Below the pieces are notes generated by a model. It saw only the letters and a list, made by a program, of their open reading frames with translations. It had not been told where the DNA came from and did not search any database. 26,190 nucleotides of DNA from assembly GCA_027575805.1 (NCBI GenBank), contig JANBPU010000224.1:1-26190 (forward strand), read 5' to 3'. Positions 1 through 9,500 of the stretch are shown here, piece by piece (position 1 is the first letter of the stretch; each line of letters begins with the position of its first letter). Made by a program: the position numbers and the translations under genes. This DNA comes from Mycoemilia scoparia (taxonomy: Eukaryota; Kickxellomycota; Kickxellomycetes; Kickxellales; Kickxellaceae).

Positions 1-110
1 ACCGTAACCAAGCTCGTTATGGCCAGGAGAGTACTGCTGTGGGGGACCAAGCGGGAACACCTGGTGTTGCAATTTTTGGACTTTTTGCTTCAAGTCCACA
101 AACTCATATG
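1..110 (-). repeat. 110-bp duplicated coding-like segment, copy 1 (inverted relative to 16971-17080)
   Basis: The reverse complement of this stretch matches 16971-17080 over 110 bp with four substitutions and no gap, about 96% identity. One reading frame is open through both copies. It begins EFVDLKQK and continues through a PPQQYSPGHNE stretch. Three of the changes alter two residues (VQ here, AK in the partner) and one is silent, which fits a formerly coding segment. The match reaches the window edge, so its true length is unknown. Both copies lie beside a copy of the inverted-repeat element. I do not recognise the encoded protein. Confidence 0.85.
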
Positions 111-117
111 CACTGTT

Positions 118-225
118 ATATAGGTAATAATTTTTGAAGGATGAATATTTATAGGGGTAATCACATCCATATAGATGTCCAGTTTTACTAGTAAACTTTC
201 AGCCTTCAAAAATTATTACCCATAT
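118..225. mobile_element. MITE-like inverted-repeat element, copy A (108 bp)
   Basis: The right end reads ATTATTACCCATAT and the left end ATATAGGTAATAAT, so the two ends are inverted repeats of each other with one mismatch in this part. Inside is one arm containing the conserved TTTACTAGTAAAACTGGACA (reverse strand here); the matching part of the other arm is missing, so this is an internally deleted form. There is no coding capacity. It ends 20 bp from the stop codon of the F-box-like gene, so it probably lies in that gene's 3' UTR. A separate target duplication cannot be told from the ATAT ends. Confidence 0.8.
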
Positions 226-245
226 AATTATTATTATTATCAAAA

Positions 246-2363
246 TTAATTATTATCAGATAAAAGTAAAAAAAGAATTAATGGAAAACTAATAACCAAA
301 TGATCATAAATGATACCAAGTTGAGAATCTAATTTAAAGCATTTAAGAACTGGCATCCTCTTGATCAAATATGACACATAATCAAAAGTCTGCGACGAAC
401 TATGATAATAATAATATGGATGACTGAGAGTTTTTGGAATGTTTGAAATCGATAGACCTAAAATTTTTAAACTGTCAAATCTTACCAGAGGAGTCATTGA
501 TCCTCCTGTCCCTGCTGCTCCTGTTGTTGTTTTTGTTGAATGCGGCTGCTTAGGAAGCTTTTGGAATATATTATCAAGATTGATTAATTTTATATAAAGG
601 GTATGTAGATTTTTGAATTGAGATAATCCGATCAGTTCGTAGAGATCAATCGACATTGAGCTTAGGTCAATATAGCTTATATTGGTCCAGGCAAATTTCT
701 TTGTAGTTATTGTAGGTACATCACTGACCGCATTAATAGAATTAGTAGGAGTAGTAATAACAGCGTAGGAAGACGATGAGATATGTTTATCGACAAATAT
801 AAAAGTATCGCTTGGCAACTTAAGGTTTTGTCTACTACATTCATCAAATACCAGGGACTGTAATTTTGGAAAATGTTTGCCCAATATGTGCACAGTTTTG
901 CAGAATGCTGAAAACCGTTGTTCGCTGCCTTTTGGTAACAACATTCGTAAGACTGTGATGTTGGGACAGGCCGATGCAATTAGAGTTGATAGTTTAATGT
1001 TGTATTCGCATAATCTTATTGAAGAGATTTTTGACCAGTCCACAGAATTGTTGCTGCTGGTGTTGTTGTTGTTAAAATTATATTCAGAGGTGGGTCTTCT
1101 CCAACTAATGCTGCCACCACCACTGATACTATTATCATTGTTATTACCATTGGTGATTGATCGGAAAGAATTGGGTGTAATAGTAGTGGTAGTCATTGAG
1201 ATTGCTGATGTCCACATTTGCGAATCATTGAAATCAAGATATTCGGGAGATTCTCCTGGTAAACATATATGGGGAAGATCAATGTGTTCGAGGTTTGGAA
1301 ATACTTTGGTATTGAATATAGATAAAACATCTTCTAGTGAGGTGTGGTTGTAGGTGGTTGTATCGACTGTGTATGTGAATAGATCAAACTTTCGTAGATT
1401 CTTGTGTATAAATGGTAGTGGCCGTGGCGGTTTGTTATTTGGATTATTGGTTGTGAGACTGAAACGATTCTCATAAGCTTGTGTACTATTGGCATCTGGG
1501 AGATCATCCTCAGCACCGTCATAAACAAGGTATGATATTTCAATAGCAGACAATATAGGCAAATTCTTGAGAGTCACATACATCTGTTTAGTACTAATCG
1601 GCACAGTAAAATCAAGCTGAGAAAGATAGTTTGATGTAGCCAAGGATTCCAGGGCTTTCTTGAATGGTGAAGTTTCGAACAAAAAGCTGTGCTGACTGTT
1701 GCTGCTGCTGTTTTCTTCGTCATTCCCACTGGTCTTTTCTTCGCCGTCAATATGAATAACCTGTATAGTCTTATTATTCTTAACCAGCCTTGTGATTTCA
1801 TCTGAATTGGAATAGTTGTGTGGAAGGGTAATTTCTTTAAGACATGGATATCTTTTGTTTAGTAAACGTTGATCCATTGCTTGTTCATCTGGGAATAACC
1901 ATAAACTCTGTACAAATTTGTAACCTTCAGCCAGGAATTCTTCGAGACCAGTTCCTTTTTGACCATCATCGTCGCTATTGTCTGTGGAGGCAGTGGTGGT
2001 GGCTTCATCAATTATACTGCTTTCCAACTCCGAGTCACTACTGTTGTTGAGATTGTCATCACTTAGTTCTGGGTATCTAAAATGGGACCACCTTTCTTGT
2101 TGTACGGCAAAGTTCCATGAAGCAGAGAAGTTGCTCAAAATATCAAGCGTCTCGGTAGCAAAACTTATACCAAGGTATTGGCAAATGTTATCCTTTATAT
2201 GTTGTGGAAGGTTGTTTGGCGATGTTATTTTCTTGTTTGGTGGCGGGGGTTGGTTTGAAAACGACAGACTAGATTTATTGGGAGAATATCCAATGAGGTC
2301 TCCATCACTAAGCTTTCGCTTTACTCCGCTGGTGTTTATATCAGGGTTATTGGTATAAGTCAT
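246..2363 (-). CDS. F-box/LRR-like protein (705 aa)
   Basis: The gene is an uninterrupted reading frame with an ATG at 2361-2363 and TAA at 246-248. A degenerate F-box-like segment lies at about residues 50-97, with LPQHIKDNICQYL followed by a W-containing second half (ASWNF, ERW). The rest reads as irregular leucine-rich repeats, with hydrophobic phrases such as FPNLEHIDLP, CPNITVLRMLLP, FPKLQSLVF, FKNLHTLYI and FDSLKILGL. F-box proteins of this form normally present substrates to SCF ubiquitin ligases, with the LRR region choosing the target; that role is inferred here. The N-terminus has a basic KRK patch, and Asn/Ser-rich low-complexity inserts lie near residues 105-135 and 400-440. The substrate is unknown. 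The LRR assignment is firmer than the F-box. It is transcribed away from the gene at 5070. Confidence 0.75.
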   Translation of the reverse strand: MTYTNNPDINTSGVKRKLSDGDLIGYSPNKSSLSFSNQPPPPNKKITSPNNLPQHIKDNICQYLGISFATETLDILSNFSASWNFAVQQERWSHFRYPELSDDNLNNSSDSELESSIIDEATTTASTDNSDDDGQKGTGLEEFLAEGYKFVQSLWLFPDEQAMDQRLLNKRYPCLKEITLPHNYSNSDEITRLVKNNKTIQVIHIDGEEKTSGNDEENSSSNSQHSFLFETSPFKKALESLATSNYLSQLDFTVPISTKQMYVTLKNLPILSAIEISYLVYDGAEDDLPDANSTQAYENRFSLTTNNPNNKPPRPLPFIHKNLRKFDLFTYTVDTTTYNHTSLEDVLSIFNTKVFPNLEHIDLPHICLPGESPEYLDFNDSQMWTSAISMTTTTITPNSFRSITNGNNNDNSISGGGSISWRRPTSEYNFNNNNTSSNNSVDWSKISSIRLCEYNIKLSTLIASACPNITVLRMLLPKGSEQRFSAFCKTVHILGKHFPKLQSLVFDECSRQNLKLPSDTFIFVDKHISSSSYAVITTPTNSINAVSDVPTITTKKFAWTNISYIDLSSMSIDLYELIGLSQFKNLHTLYIKLINLDNIFQKLPKQPHSTKTTTGAAGTGGSMTPLVRFDSLKILGLSISNIPKTLSHPYYYYHSSSQTFDYVSYLIKRMPVLKCFKLDSQLGIIYDHLVISFPLILFLLLSDNN

Positions 2364-2912
2364 CTTTATATTTTATTCAAGTACAATGATGGTTTAGTAT
2401 TATTAGTATTAGTATTGATAGCTCAAATAGTGGGGGTTTAGATGTATAATGCAGCATGATAAAATACTAGGATGCTGTTGATTTTATCATACCTAATTTC
2501 TGTTTTATATATACTATTTTATAGTCTAGCCGTTTAACAATGAAAGAAAAAACATGTGATTGCTTTCCTTGTGAATTAAAGCGAATATTAATTCTACTTT
2601 TATGTAAGGACGGAGTATGGGAATATGGATCCCACCTCCTGCATAATCTTGGATGCAAATCAGTATGTGGCATACAGCTACCATCCTAGGAGTAATAAAA
2701 TGCCTAACCGCCATAATCCTAGATGCAAATCATTAATGAGATGCCACCACCACATGACATTATTACAGACTACATGCTGTATTTGCTCAGCCTAGAGAGA
2801 ATGGGTAAGGGATATGTTCATGTGGTTGTTAAGTATGCTTGTAAAAAAGCGCTCGTGTTGATGGTTAATTTAAATGATAGTATGGTTTATGCCTGAGTGT
2901 TTGTGTTTACAA
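2364..2912. other. Intergenic region upstream of the F-box-like gene
   Basis: No gene is seen. The first part is presumably the promoter and 5' leader of the minus-strand F-box-like gene. A short imperfect direct repeat (cataatcYtRgatgcaaatca form) starts at 2642 and again at 2712. I see no clear TATA element close to the start codon. Confidence 0.5.
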
Positions 2913-3052
2913 ATATGGGTAGTTATTTTTGAAAGGCTAAATGCAGATAGTGCATAACGAGGCATTGGTCAATGAAAATATATAGTGACCAATACGCAAG
3001 TTGAAACTGGTCTATTAGTAAAACTTAGCCCTTCAAAAATAATCTTTCATAT
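2913..3052. mobile_element. MITE-like inverted-repeat element, copy B (140 bp)
   Basis: The left end reads ATATGGGTAGTTATTTTTGA and the right end TTCAAAAATAATCTTTCATAT, so the arms are inverted repeats with several mismatches. The right arm keeps the TATTAGTAAAACT block seen in copies A, C and E. The centre carries a TTGGTCAATG...GTGACCAA segment related to copies E and G. It is one of the longer and more diverged copies and is non-coding. Confidence 0.75.
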
Positions 3053-3383
3053 TAATAGCAAATCTAATAGACAGTAGCTTAAACGCCATCTTTTAAAAAG
3101 TAAAAAGATTATTAAATTAGCTAACCTATTGCCAAATTTGTTGATAAAGACAAATATCACAAGCTACTACCATCTAAACCCATTTAATGTATTTATTTCG
3201 CGATTGCCTTTGAATATGAGAAGATTTCACCAGTGATCAAATCTCTATGGTAGGCAGAGATGGGTCCTCATCAGCTATTTTATATGCAATTCCTTGGGTC
3301 CCATTTTGCTTAAGGCCTTGTGAAATATGTCCAAATGTATATGGATTTGAGTATTAAAGTTGTTCTAATAAGACCGTCAATAA

Positions 3384-3820
3384 AAAATCAGTGAGATGGT
3401 TGTGTGTGTGTGTGTAACTTGAAGGATGATAGGTCAAAAAGATACTCTTAAAAAACTGTTTCATCTGAACAGCATAAACTGGTACTATGGAGCTGATTGC
3501 AAACACATAAGGGTTTCGAATAGATTCAAAATGTAAAGGCAAGACATCATTGCAGATGATTTCAACCTAATACTTTGGAGAAGCGTTAGCAATGAAGGAA
3601 TTCCAACATTTGATCAGTAAGCCAGTGGTTGGCTTTGGCATTCACATGGTATTCATAAATAAATCCAAATCAATGCCACAACTAAAACCATCATTAAGAA
3701 TAAAGGCTTTGGGAATGGCAGATGTGTTCCACAGGTTTTTAATTATGTTCTTGGCTTCCCTTTCTTAACAACTAAGACACTGTAAACCAAATGTAGCTTC
3801 AATAGTACAAGTATGTTAAA
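3384..3820 (-). pseudogene. Possible decayed coding sequence, unidentified
   Basis: On the minus strand one frame runs for about 140 codons with only three stops, where many more would be expected by chance in DNA this AT-rich. It contains protein-like phrases such as TIEATFGLQCLSC, IPKAFILNDGF, GIDLDLF and NPYVFAISSIVP. The NDG...GIDL and WNSF pattern loosely recalls the catalytic region of Mutator-like transposases, but this is too weak to assign. It could also be chance. Confidence 0.2.
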
Positions 3821-4531
3821 TATGTATATGTGATTGAATTTCACTTGCTATAACTAAAGAACGGGATTTGTAAAACATCACAGCGGATCAGATAATGATT
3901 TAGCTTTATAAAAAGGCCTTTGTACTAGATGATTTCGCTTGATTTCAAACGGGATAATACCGCGCGCATGTAATTGAGAAAAGAGAAAGACTTGTTTTTA
4001 TTTAAAAGCTCTCTCTCTCTCTCTATCGCTCTGGTCCGTTAAACAAAGAGAAATGTTTGAATGAATTGATTTATTGCAGAGAGGATGTAGCAGGAGTAAC
4101 AGCAATGGCAGTGAGAAGTTAGGGAAATAAAAAATAAAGATGGGTTCGTGCTCAAATCAAGGACATACAGAAATAAAGTTCATATAGTATTAGGATAGCG
4201 TGCATAAAGTTAAGCACAACCTACAATTAAAAAAATCCAAAGTCAGATGCTGGTAAGGTCAACTCTGCGGTTGTAATTGTTGTGAATGGAGACTCATTAA
4301 CCATAAATCTGGATTGAAGCGGCGTTTCCGACCTATGCCTGATAGGGTACGTGAACCTTTTTGTGAACAAGAAGGACAGGAAAAGACTAATGTGGCTTTC
4401 TTGGCTTTCTTCTTTTTTCTTCAAAGATCAAGAGTATACTTGATTTTAGAGTTATGAATATTGTCTCTTGCTTATCTAGACAAAATCATTGACCTTTTTT
4501 TGGATTTACAAAGAGACTTGTTTTCTTTGAT

Positions 4532-4592
4532 GTGGCTAGTGTTTAAAGGACCGTGGCTAGTGTATCAACAAAGTGGCTGGTGCAGATACAGA
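4532..4592 (+). repeat. Degenerate tandem repeat, three units of 20-21 bp
   Basis: The phrase GTGGCTAGTG (last copy GTGGCTGGTG) begins at 4532, 4553 and 4573, so the unit length is 20-21 bp. The remainder of each unit has diverged. No function is apparent. Confidence 0.6.
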
Positions 4593-4944
4593 ATTCAGTG
4601 CTGGTGTGTTGCTACCCATGTCTTAAACTACTCAGCATTCGCCACAGTTATTGGATAAATCCACACCAATTCATTTGTAAATATGACCCGAGGTATTGGT
4701 CTTTTTTTATTGAAAATTGATATTTGATGTGGGTGGATGTGGTTATAGACATAGGCTTTTCAAATCACTTAAACTGAATAACCATTATAGAGAAAGTGGG
4801 GTGCCCATTGTATTCACCATTACTGAAAATAGTGGTGGTGGGGGATAGACAGGAAGACAGGGGGGAGGTAAAGAAGAGCCAGAGGTAGAATTCCATGAAG
4901 GATATATGATTAAGTGGCATTAACTTCATGGCTTTTCTGAGAAT

Positions 4945-4952
4945 TATATAAA
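4945..4952 (+). promoter_or_regulatory. TATA box of the Tyr/Ser-rich gene at 5070
   Basis: A perfect TATATAAA lies 118 bp before the start codon at 5070, a spacing that fits a TATA-driven transcript with a leader of roughly 80-90 nt. The leader region is pyrimidine- and CAT-rich. Confidence 0.55.
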
Positions 4953-5069
4953 CTAGGCACTGAATCCTGCTAACAAGATGCATTAACTAGCACCACTCTA
5001 ATTTCTCCTTAACATTTTACCATCGACATTTTACTATCGCATCCATACATAATTTTCAAACTAGTAGAA

Positions 5070-6113
5070 ATGTTCTTCTCAAGAGCTTACTCGAGCGAGT
5101 ATGGTAACGATGAAGATAGAGACTCTTACGAACCTTCGCGCAACTATGGCTACCATTATAGCACAAGCTTCACTGATACTAGAGCAAATACTCCTCAACC
5201 AGGCAGCGACAGCGATCAGGAAGATGATGATGACGATGATGGCACTGGTTACTATGGTTGGCCCCCCAATGACAGCAGTTACTCTGCCAGCCATGTATAT
5301 AAAAGCAATGGCAGCGATGATAATGATGAGGAGGAGAAATGGGAATACTCATCCTCTCGCTACTACAATTATTCTCCACCCAGACCTCTTCAGCCAAGAC
5401 TTCCTACCACATACCAACACTCGTCTTCTCCAAATACATCCCCGTCAGAAGACGAAGCATCTCCCACATCATACACCGAACCACAAGGTACCAGCGAATC
5501 TCCAACATACACGCTCCCATCGTTCCAAGAAGGGTTTAGTGGCATACCCGAATATTCAAGAACCTCTGGATATAACACCTATGCTTCGACTTCATATGGA
5601 GAAAGCAGCTGCCCCTCAAACTATGCCAGCACTAGTAGCAGCCACGGTTATCACTATCAGCAATCTCATCAGTACTACTCTGGCTATGACTATGAAGAGT
5701 CACAAGCCTCGGCATCAGCGTCCTACCACACCGAGCAGCAATCAGCAAATATTGATGAGTACCAAAACACCGAGCCACTAAATATTCAAGAAATCCGAAA
5801 TTTCTGTACAAACACTCAAACTGGTGAATATGATTACGTTGGGCTTTATAACTATTATCAATCTATAGAGCAGGAGATGGAAGGAAAAGTCAAAAAATAT
5901 GTCTTGACTGGTACCAGCTCCAATACAAAGAGATATCATAGAATTCAGCTCATTGGTAGAAGATTGGATTATCTAAAGTCTTTGTACGATTATGATTTGA
6001 ATCTGGCAATTCAAGCTTTTGAAGAAGAAAAGGGCGAATTGTCTCTCTCTGCATACACGAGAAAATTAGTATCAATAAATAAGGACATCAAACGCAGTGG
6101 GTTTGGTTATTAA
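5070..6113 (+). CDS. Tyr/Ser-rich low-complexity orphan protein (347 aa)
   Basis: I do not recognise this protein. The ATG at 5070 follows AGTAGAA and is the first in frame after the TATA box; the stop is TAA at 6113. Residues 1 to about 235 are low complexity: rich in Tyr, Ser, Asp and Pro, with an acidic run (QEDDDDDD) near residue 52 and repeated YGYHY/GYDYE-like phrases. Such sequence is expected to be disordered and could undergo phase separation. Residues of about 240-347 look folded and helical, with charged, Tyr-rich stretches (EYDYVGLYNYYQSIEQEMEG, RRLDYLKSLYDYDLNLAI), and may be the functional domain. There is no signal peptide or membrane segment. It converges on TOF1. Two other small Tyr-rich genes lie on the same strand at 16225 and 18090, but homology is not shown. 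Confidence 0.7.
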   Translation: MFFSRAYSSEYGNDEDRDSYEPSRNYGYHYSTSFTDTRANTPQPGSDSDQEDDDDDDGTGYYGWPPNDSSYSASHVYKSNGSDDNDEEEKWEYSSSRYYNYSPPRPLQPRLPTTYQHSSSPNTSPSEDEASPTSYTEPQGTSESPTYTLPSFQEGFSGIPEYSRTSGYNTYASTSYGESSCPSNYASTSSSHGYHYQQSHQYYSGYDYEESQASASASYHTEQQSANIDEYQNTEPLNIQEIRNFCTNTQTGEYDYVGLYNYYQSIEQEMEGKVKKYVLTGTSSNTKRYHRIQLIGRRLDYLKSLYDYDLNLAIQAFEEEKGELSLSAYTRKLVSINKDIKRSGFGY

Positions 6114-6201
6114 CTTCTAATAATTTAAATAGTAATTTGTAGTTTTTAAATGTATTTGGTTTTTTTTGAGTAGACATTAAATTAATTTGAATAGTAATAT
6201 A

Positions 6202-6342
6202 ATATGGGCGATTATTTTGAAGGGTGAAAGTTTACTAGTAAAACTGGACATTCATTTAGCTGTGACTGTCCCTATAATCACAGTCAAGTAGATGTCCAGT
6301 TGTACTAATAAACATTCACCCTTCAAAAATAATTGCCCATAT
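6202..6342. mobile_element. MITE-like inverted-repeat element, copy C (141 bp, most complete)
   Basis: This is nearly a full palindrome. ATATGGGCGATTATTTTGAAG at the left pairs with CTTCAAAAATAATTGCCCATAT at the right. The pairing continues inward through GGGTGAA, TTTACTAGTAAAACTGGACAT and their complements, giving arms of about 60 bp around a short centre that contains CCCTATAATCA. It is therefore the best model for the full non-autonomous element; the other copies look like deletions or variants of it. It lies between the convergent 3' ends of the gene at 5070 and TOF1, where it could form a large hairpin in either transcript. Confidence 0.85.
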
Positions 6343-6585
6343 ATCAAAACTTTTAAATCACTTATCAAATTTATGGCACATTTTGCCGAGATCCACTCAC
6401 AACCACTGTGGTTCTGTCAATAGTGAAACTTGACCATATTCATTTTTAAATCACTGTATATTTGCATATATAAAATATAATTGAATAAAAGTACTGGTAA
6501 CAAACAAAATAAATAATATCGGTATTAAACATGGTAGTAAAAATGATCATAATAATAATACTAAGAGACTCGAATAGATGAGCTA

Positions 6586-9500
6586 TCAGTCATCTTCATC
6601 AGAAATGACAGTCAATCTGGGTTTTTTGAACTTTTGGCCCTGATTTTCAACATTTTCATTTTGGTTGTCATTTAAAGCCTGTTCATTTCTTTTAACTGGT
6701 GTTGCTGCTGCTGCCTTTGACTTGGGTTTAAGCATCGAAGAAGTAGAGGTAGTAGCGAATCCAAAGAATCCAGTTGGATCTTTTATCTCGGGATCTGGCT
6801 GTGACGGACCAACATATCCTTGAGAATCGTCCTCGTCGGATGAAAATGCGAAATCTTTTAGAATGTCCGAACGGGCGGCTGCTTCATCAACCTTTTCGGC
6901 TTCTTGATTGTCGGTGTCATTGCCAGATATTAGTGCCAAGTTGGGGACCTCGTCATGGTCGCTGTCTGCAAAATTGATCTCTGGGGATTTCTCGTATGGT
7001 CGTTTTTTGCCATTATAATGAGGCTTAGCAACATTTGTTGCTGCTTTCTCTGCACTACCATTATTATTAGCAAAGTTTTGCTCTAGATGATTTTCAGTGT
7101 CTTCATCATCATCATCACTGTCATCAATGATGCTGAATTTTTTCGGCCGTGCTTCTAGTTTATCATCCTTTTCGTTATCGCTCTCTGCTCCCTCTTCATC
7201 AGATAAATTCAACCCAGCAATTGCTGCCTTCTTCTGGGCCATTTTACGCAAGTTGGCTTCTTTGGCAAAGAAGGTTTTGGCTTCTTCAGAATTGAAATCC
7301 ATTTCATCATCATCTGACGAGTGGACAAATTGGTCAGACACAAACTTTGTCTTTTCTTTGGAGTTTCGCGGTTTCCGGGTCCCTTTATTGGCTCTACTAG
7401 TCCGCTTGCCTTTCTTCTTTTTGTCGCTTAGCCTGCGACCCTTTTCATCCATCAAATCAACTGTCATTAAACGTTCAGTGATAGGGATGTATGACTCGAT
7501 CTCTTGATCTTCTAACAACCCGGGAATAATCCACTTTGGATCTGATTCATCCAAATCTTGACCTTGCCATTCAAACTTTAAAAGCTCCAGCATCTTACGA
7601 AGGTTGTGATTTTGTGATAGCTCTTTAGAAATGGTATCTTCATCTGGATCAACAGTAAAATCTGGTCTATCAAGAGCATCATCAATATCACTCTCGTCGT
7701 TATTATTGTTGTCATTGTTGGATTCCTTTTTGTTTGATTTGGTTGCAGCTCTGATTCTCAAGCACCTTCTCATTTCTTCTTGTAGCCACCCAATCATATC
7801 TTTCTTGCCATTCCTTATCAAGATACCAATTTCGATTCCTAGTTTCTGGGTCCATGTTAGGTGTGTAGGAAGGGGAATCTCGCCATCACTACTATCAGCA
7901 TATCCATAATTTGTGTCATACTCCCGGTCATAATCGCTGTCACTGTTATGGCCATATTCATCAGAGCTATAACCATCTGCTCCTTGGCTCTTGTTAGGTA
8001 CAGGTGGTGGAGCATATTTCTTCTCATCCTTTCCTTTACTCGAAACCTTGATAAAGTGCAGAATTCTTTTTTCTTTACTAGGGTCAGCCAGAGCTTCAAT
8101 CTTTGCATTCCTATATTTCATCAAACTTGAAGCGCTGTTACTTTCATTATTATCGTCGCCAGTTTCCTTGGATAAAGCCTTTTTAGTTCTGAAATATTGT
8201 CTTAGTATCCAAACAACCAAATCAATAAGGTTATCCCATGTCTTGATCCAGCCAGAATTGCCACGATGTTGTCTCTTTTGTTCATCATCATTGGAAAGCA
8301 TATTATAGAACAGTTCAAGGTGTGGTCGTTTGAACATTAGGTGATATTTCTGACATGTAGCGGTGACTCGGAAAAGCATATTATATACTGCCTGTAAATG
8401 CGACTCATGAAGATTCGAGAATGTGTTGAGTAAGCCACAGTATGTCCTTACGACACCCTCAGTAGCAAATGCACGCTCATAAGTTCTCATTTCGAATAAA
8501 CGCTCGATATATTGTATATCTTCTTCGTCTTTTTCATCTTGGCTTTCTTCATCTTCACTTTGAGATGCTTTATCGCCAGAATCGCCACCATTTTCATTAC
8601 CATTCTCATCTTTCTTGGCTTTAGACTTTTTGCCCATCCGTACCTTTTTTCGAACAAACATATGCTGCTTACGCTTTGCGTATTCTTCAAGGACCTTGAA
8701 GAACGTATCGACCATTTCAACCAAACCGACCAAGAATGAAAAGGACTGGTTGGTTGGTTTATAGCTTCTGCATAACCTACTTATTAGATTCAATACCTCA
8801 CCATCATAGTACAGGTTGTCCTGAATGTGCTCTCCAGCTATCCTGTACTTATCATTGTCATCATCAGTGGCATTATTATTATTGTCTGGGTCTTTTTTGT
8901 TGGTATCGGGTTCCTTAGATTTACACATTATCGACACGGTTTTAAGCATTGTCTTGAAGCTGTGCATGGTACCCATCAGGATTGTCCATTCCTTCATGTC
9001 AAGGTTATTGTTGATTTCGTTAAGACAGTATGGCACACACTGGAGACTGAATATACCAATAATGTGGCCCAACTCCAGTCTATCATTTTTGTTGCTATCA
9101 ACACCTTTGGAAGCAGAACCTGTTGTAGTGCTAACATTAGAGCTTTGTAGCGACCACTCCAGGCAAAAGTAGTCCAAGAAATACCCGACAACATTGATAA
9201 ACATTGATCGATCTTGTGGTCTGATATGGAATCTGCCAACTTGGATATCATCAAATAGAGTTGAAAAGAATGGATTAAAACAATTGATGATAAATGTTTT
9301 GGCAATATCACGGAGTATGTCAAGAACATCTGAATCCACATCACGATAATCTTCCAAAACGCTTTGAGATTTATTCATCAATGTATTAAGCCCACCACCT
9401 GAGCCACCAATACCACCGTCACCAGTTAGAGAGGACTGGCTGTTTTGCATTCTTGGTCTTCTGACATTTTTCTTTTTATCGCCAGCAAACTTTCCGAACG

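Larger units (their letters stand above)
3053..4944. other. Gene-poor intergenic region with simple repeats
   Basis: I see no intact gene. The stretch contains a (TG)n run at about 3401-3415, a (CT)8 run at 4009-4024 and a three-unit degenerate tandem repeat at 4532-4592. The only coding-like material is a possible decayed frame on the minus strand at about 3384-3820, listed separately. The final part is presumably the promoter of the gene at 5070. Confidence 0.5.

Noticed and set aside
877..1353. 158-codon plus-strand frame opposite the F-box-like gene
   Set aside because: It is antisense to a well-supported gene, and its Leu/Val runs come from complementing Asn/Ser-rich codons.
2740..2806. 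Possible short exon MPPPHDIITDYMLYLLSLERMG followed by a GTAAGG donor
   Set aside because: No matching downstream exon or acceptor that continues a readable frame was found before element copy B.
5101..5781. 226-codon frame overlapping the gene at 5070
   Set aside because: It lies inside the larger frame, has an unnatural Met/Thr/His-rich composition and no promoter of its own.
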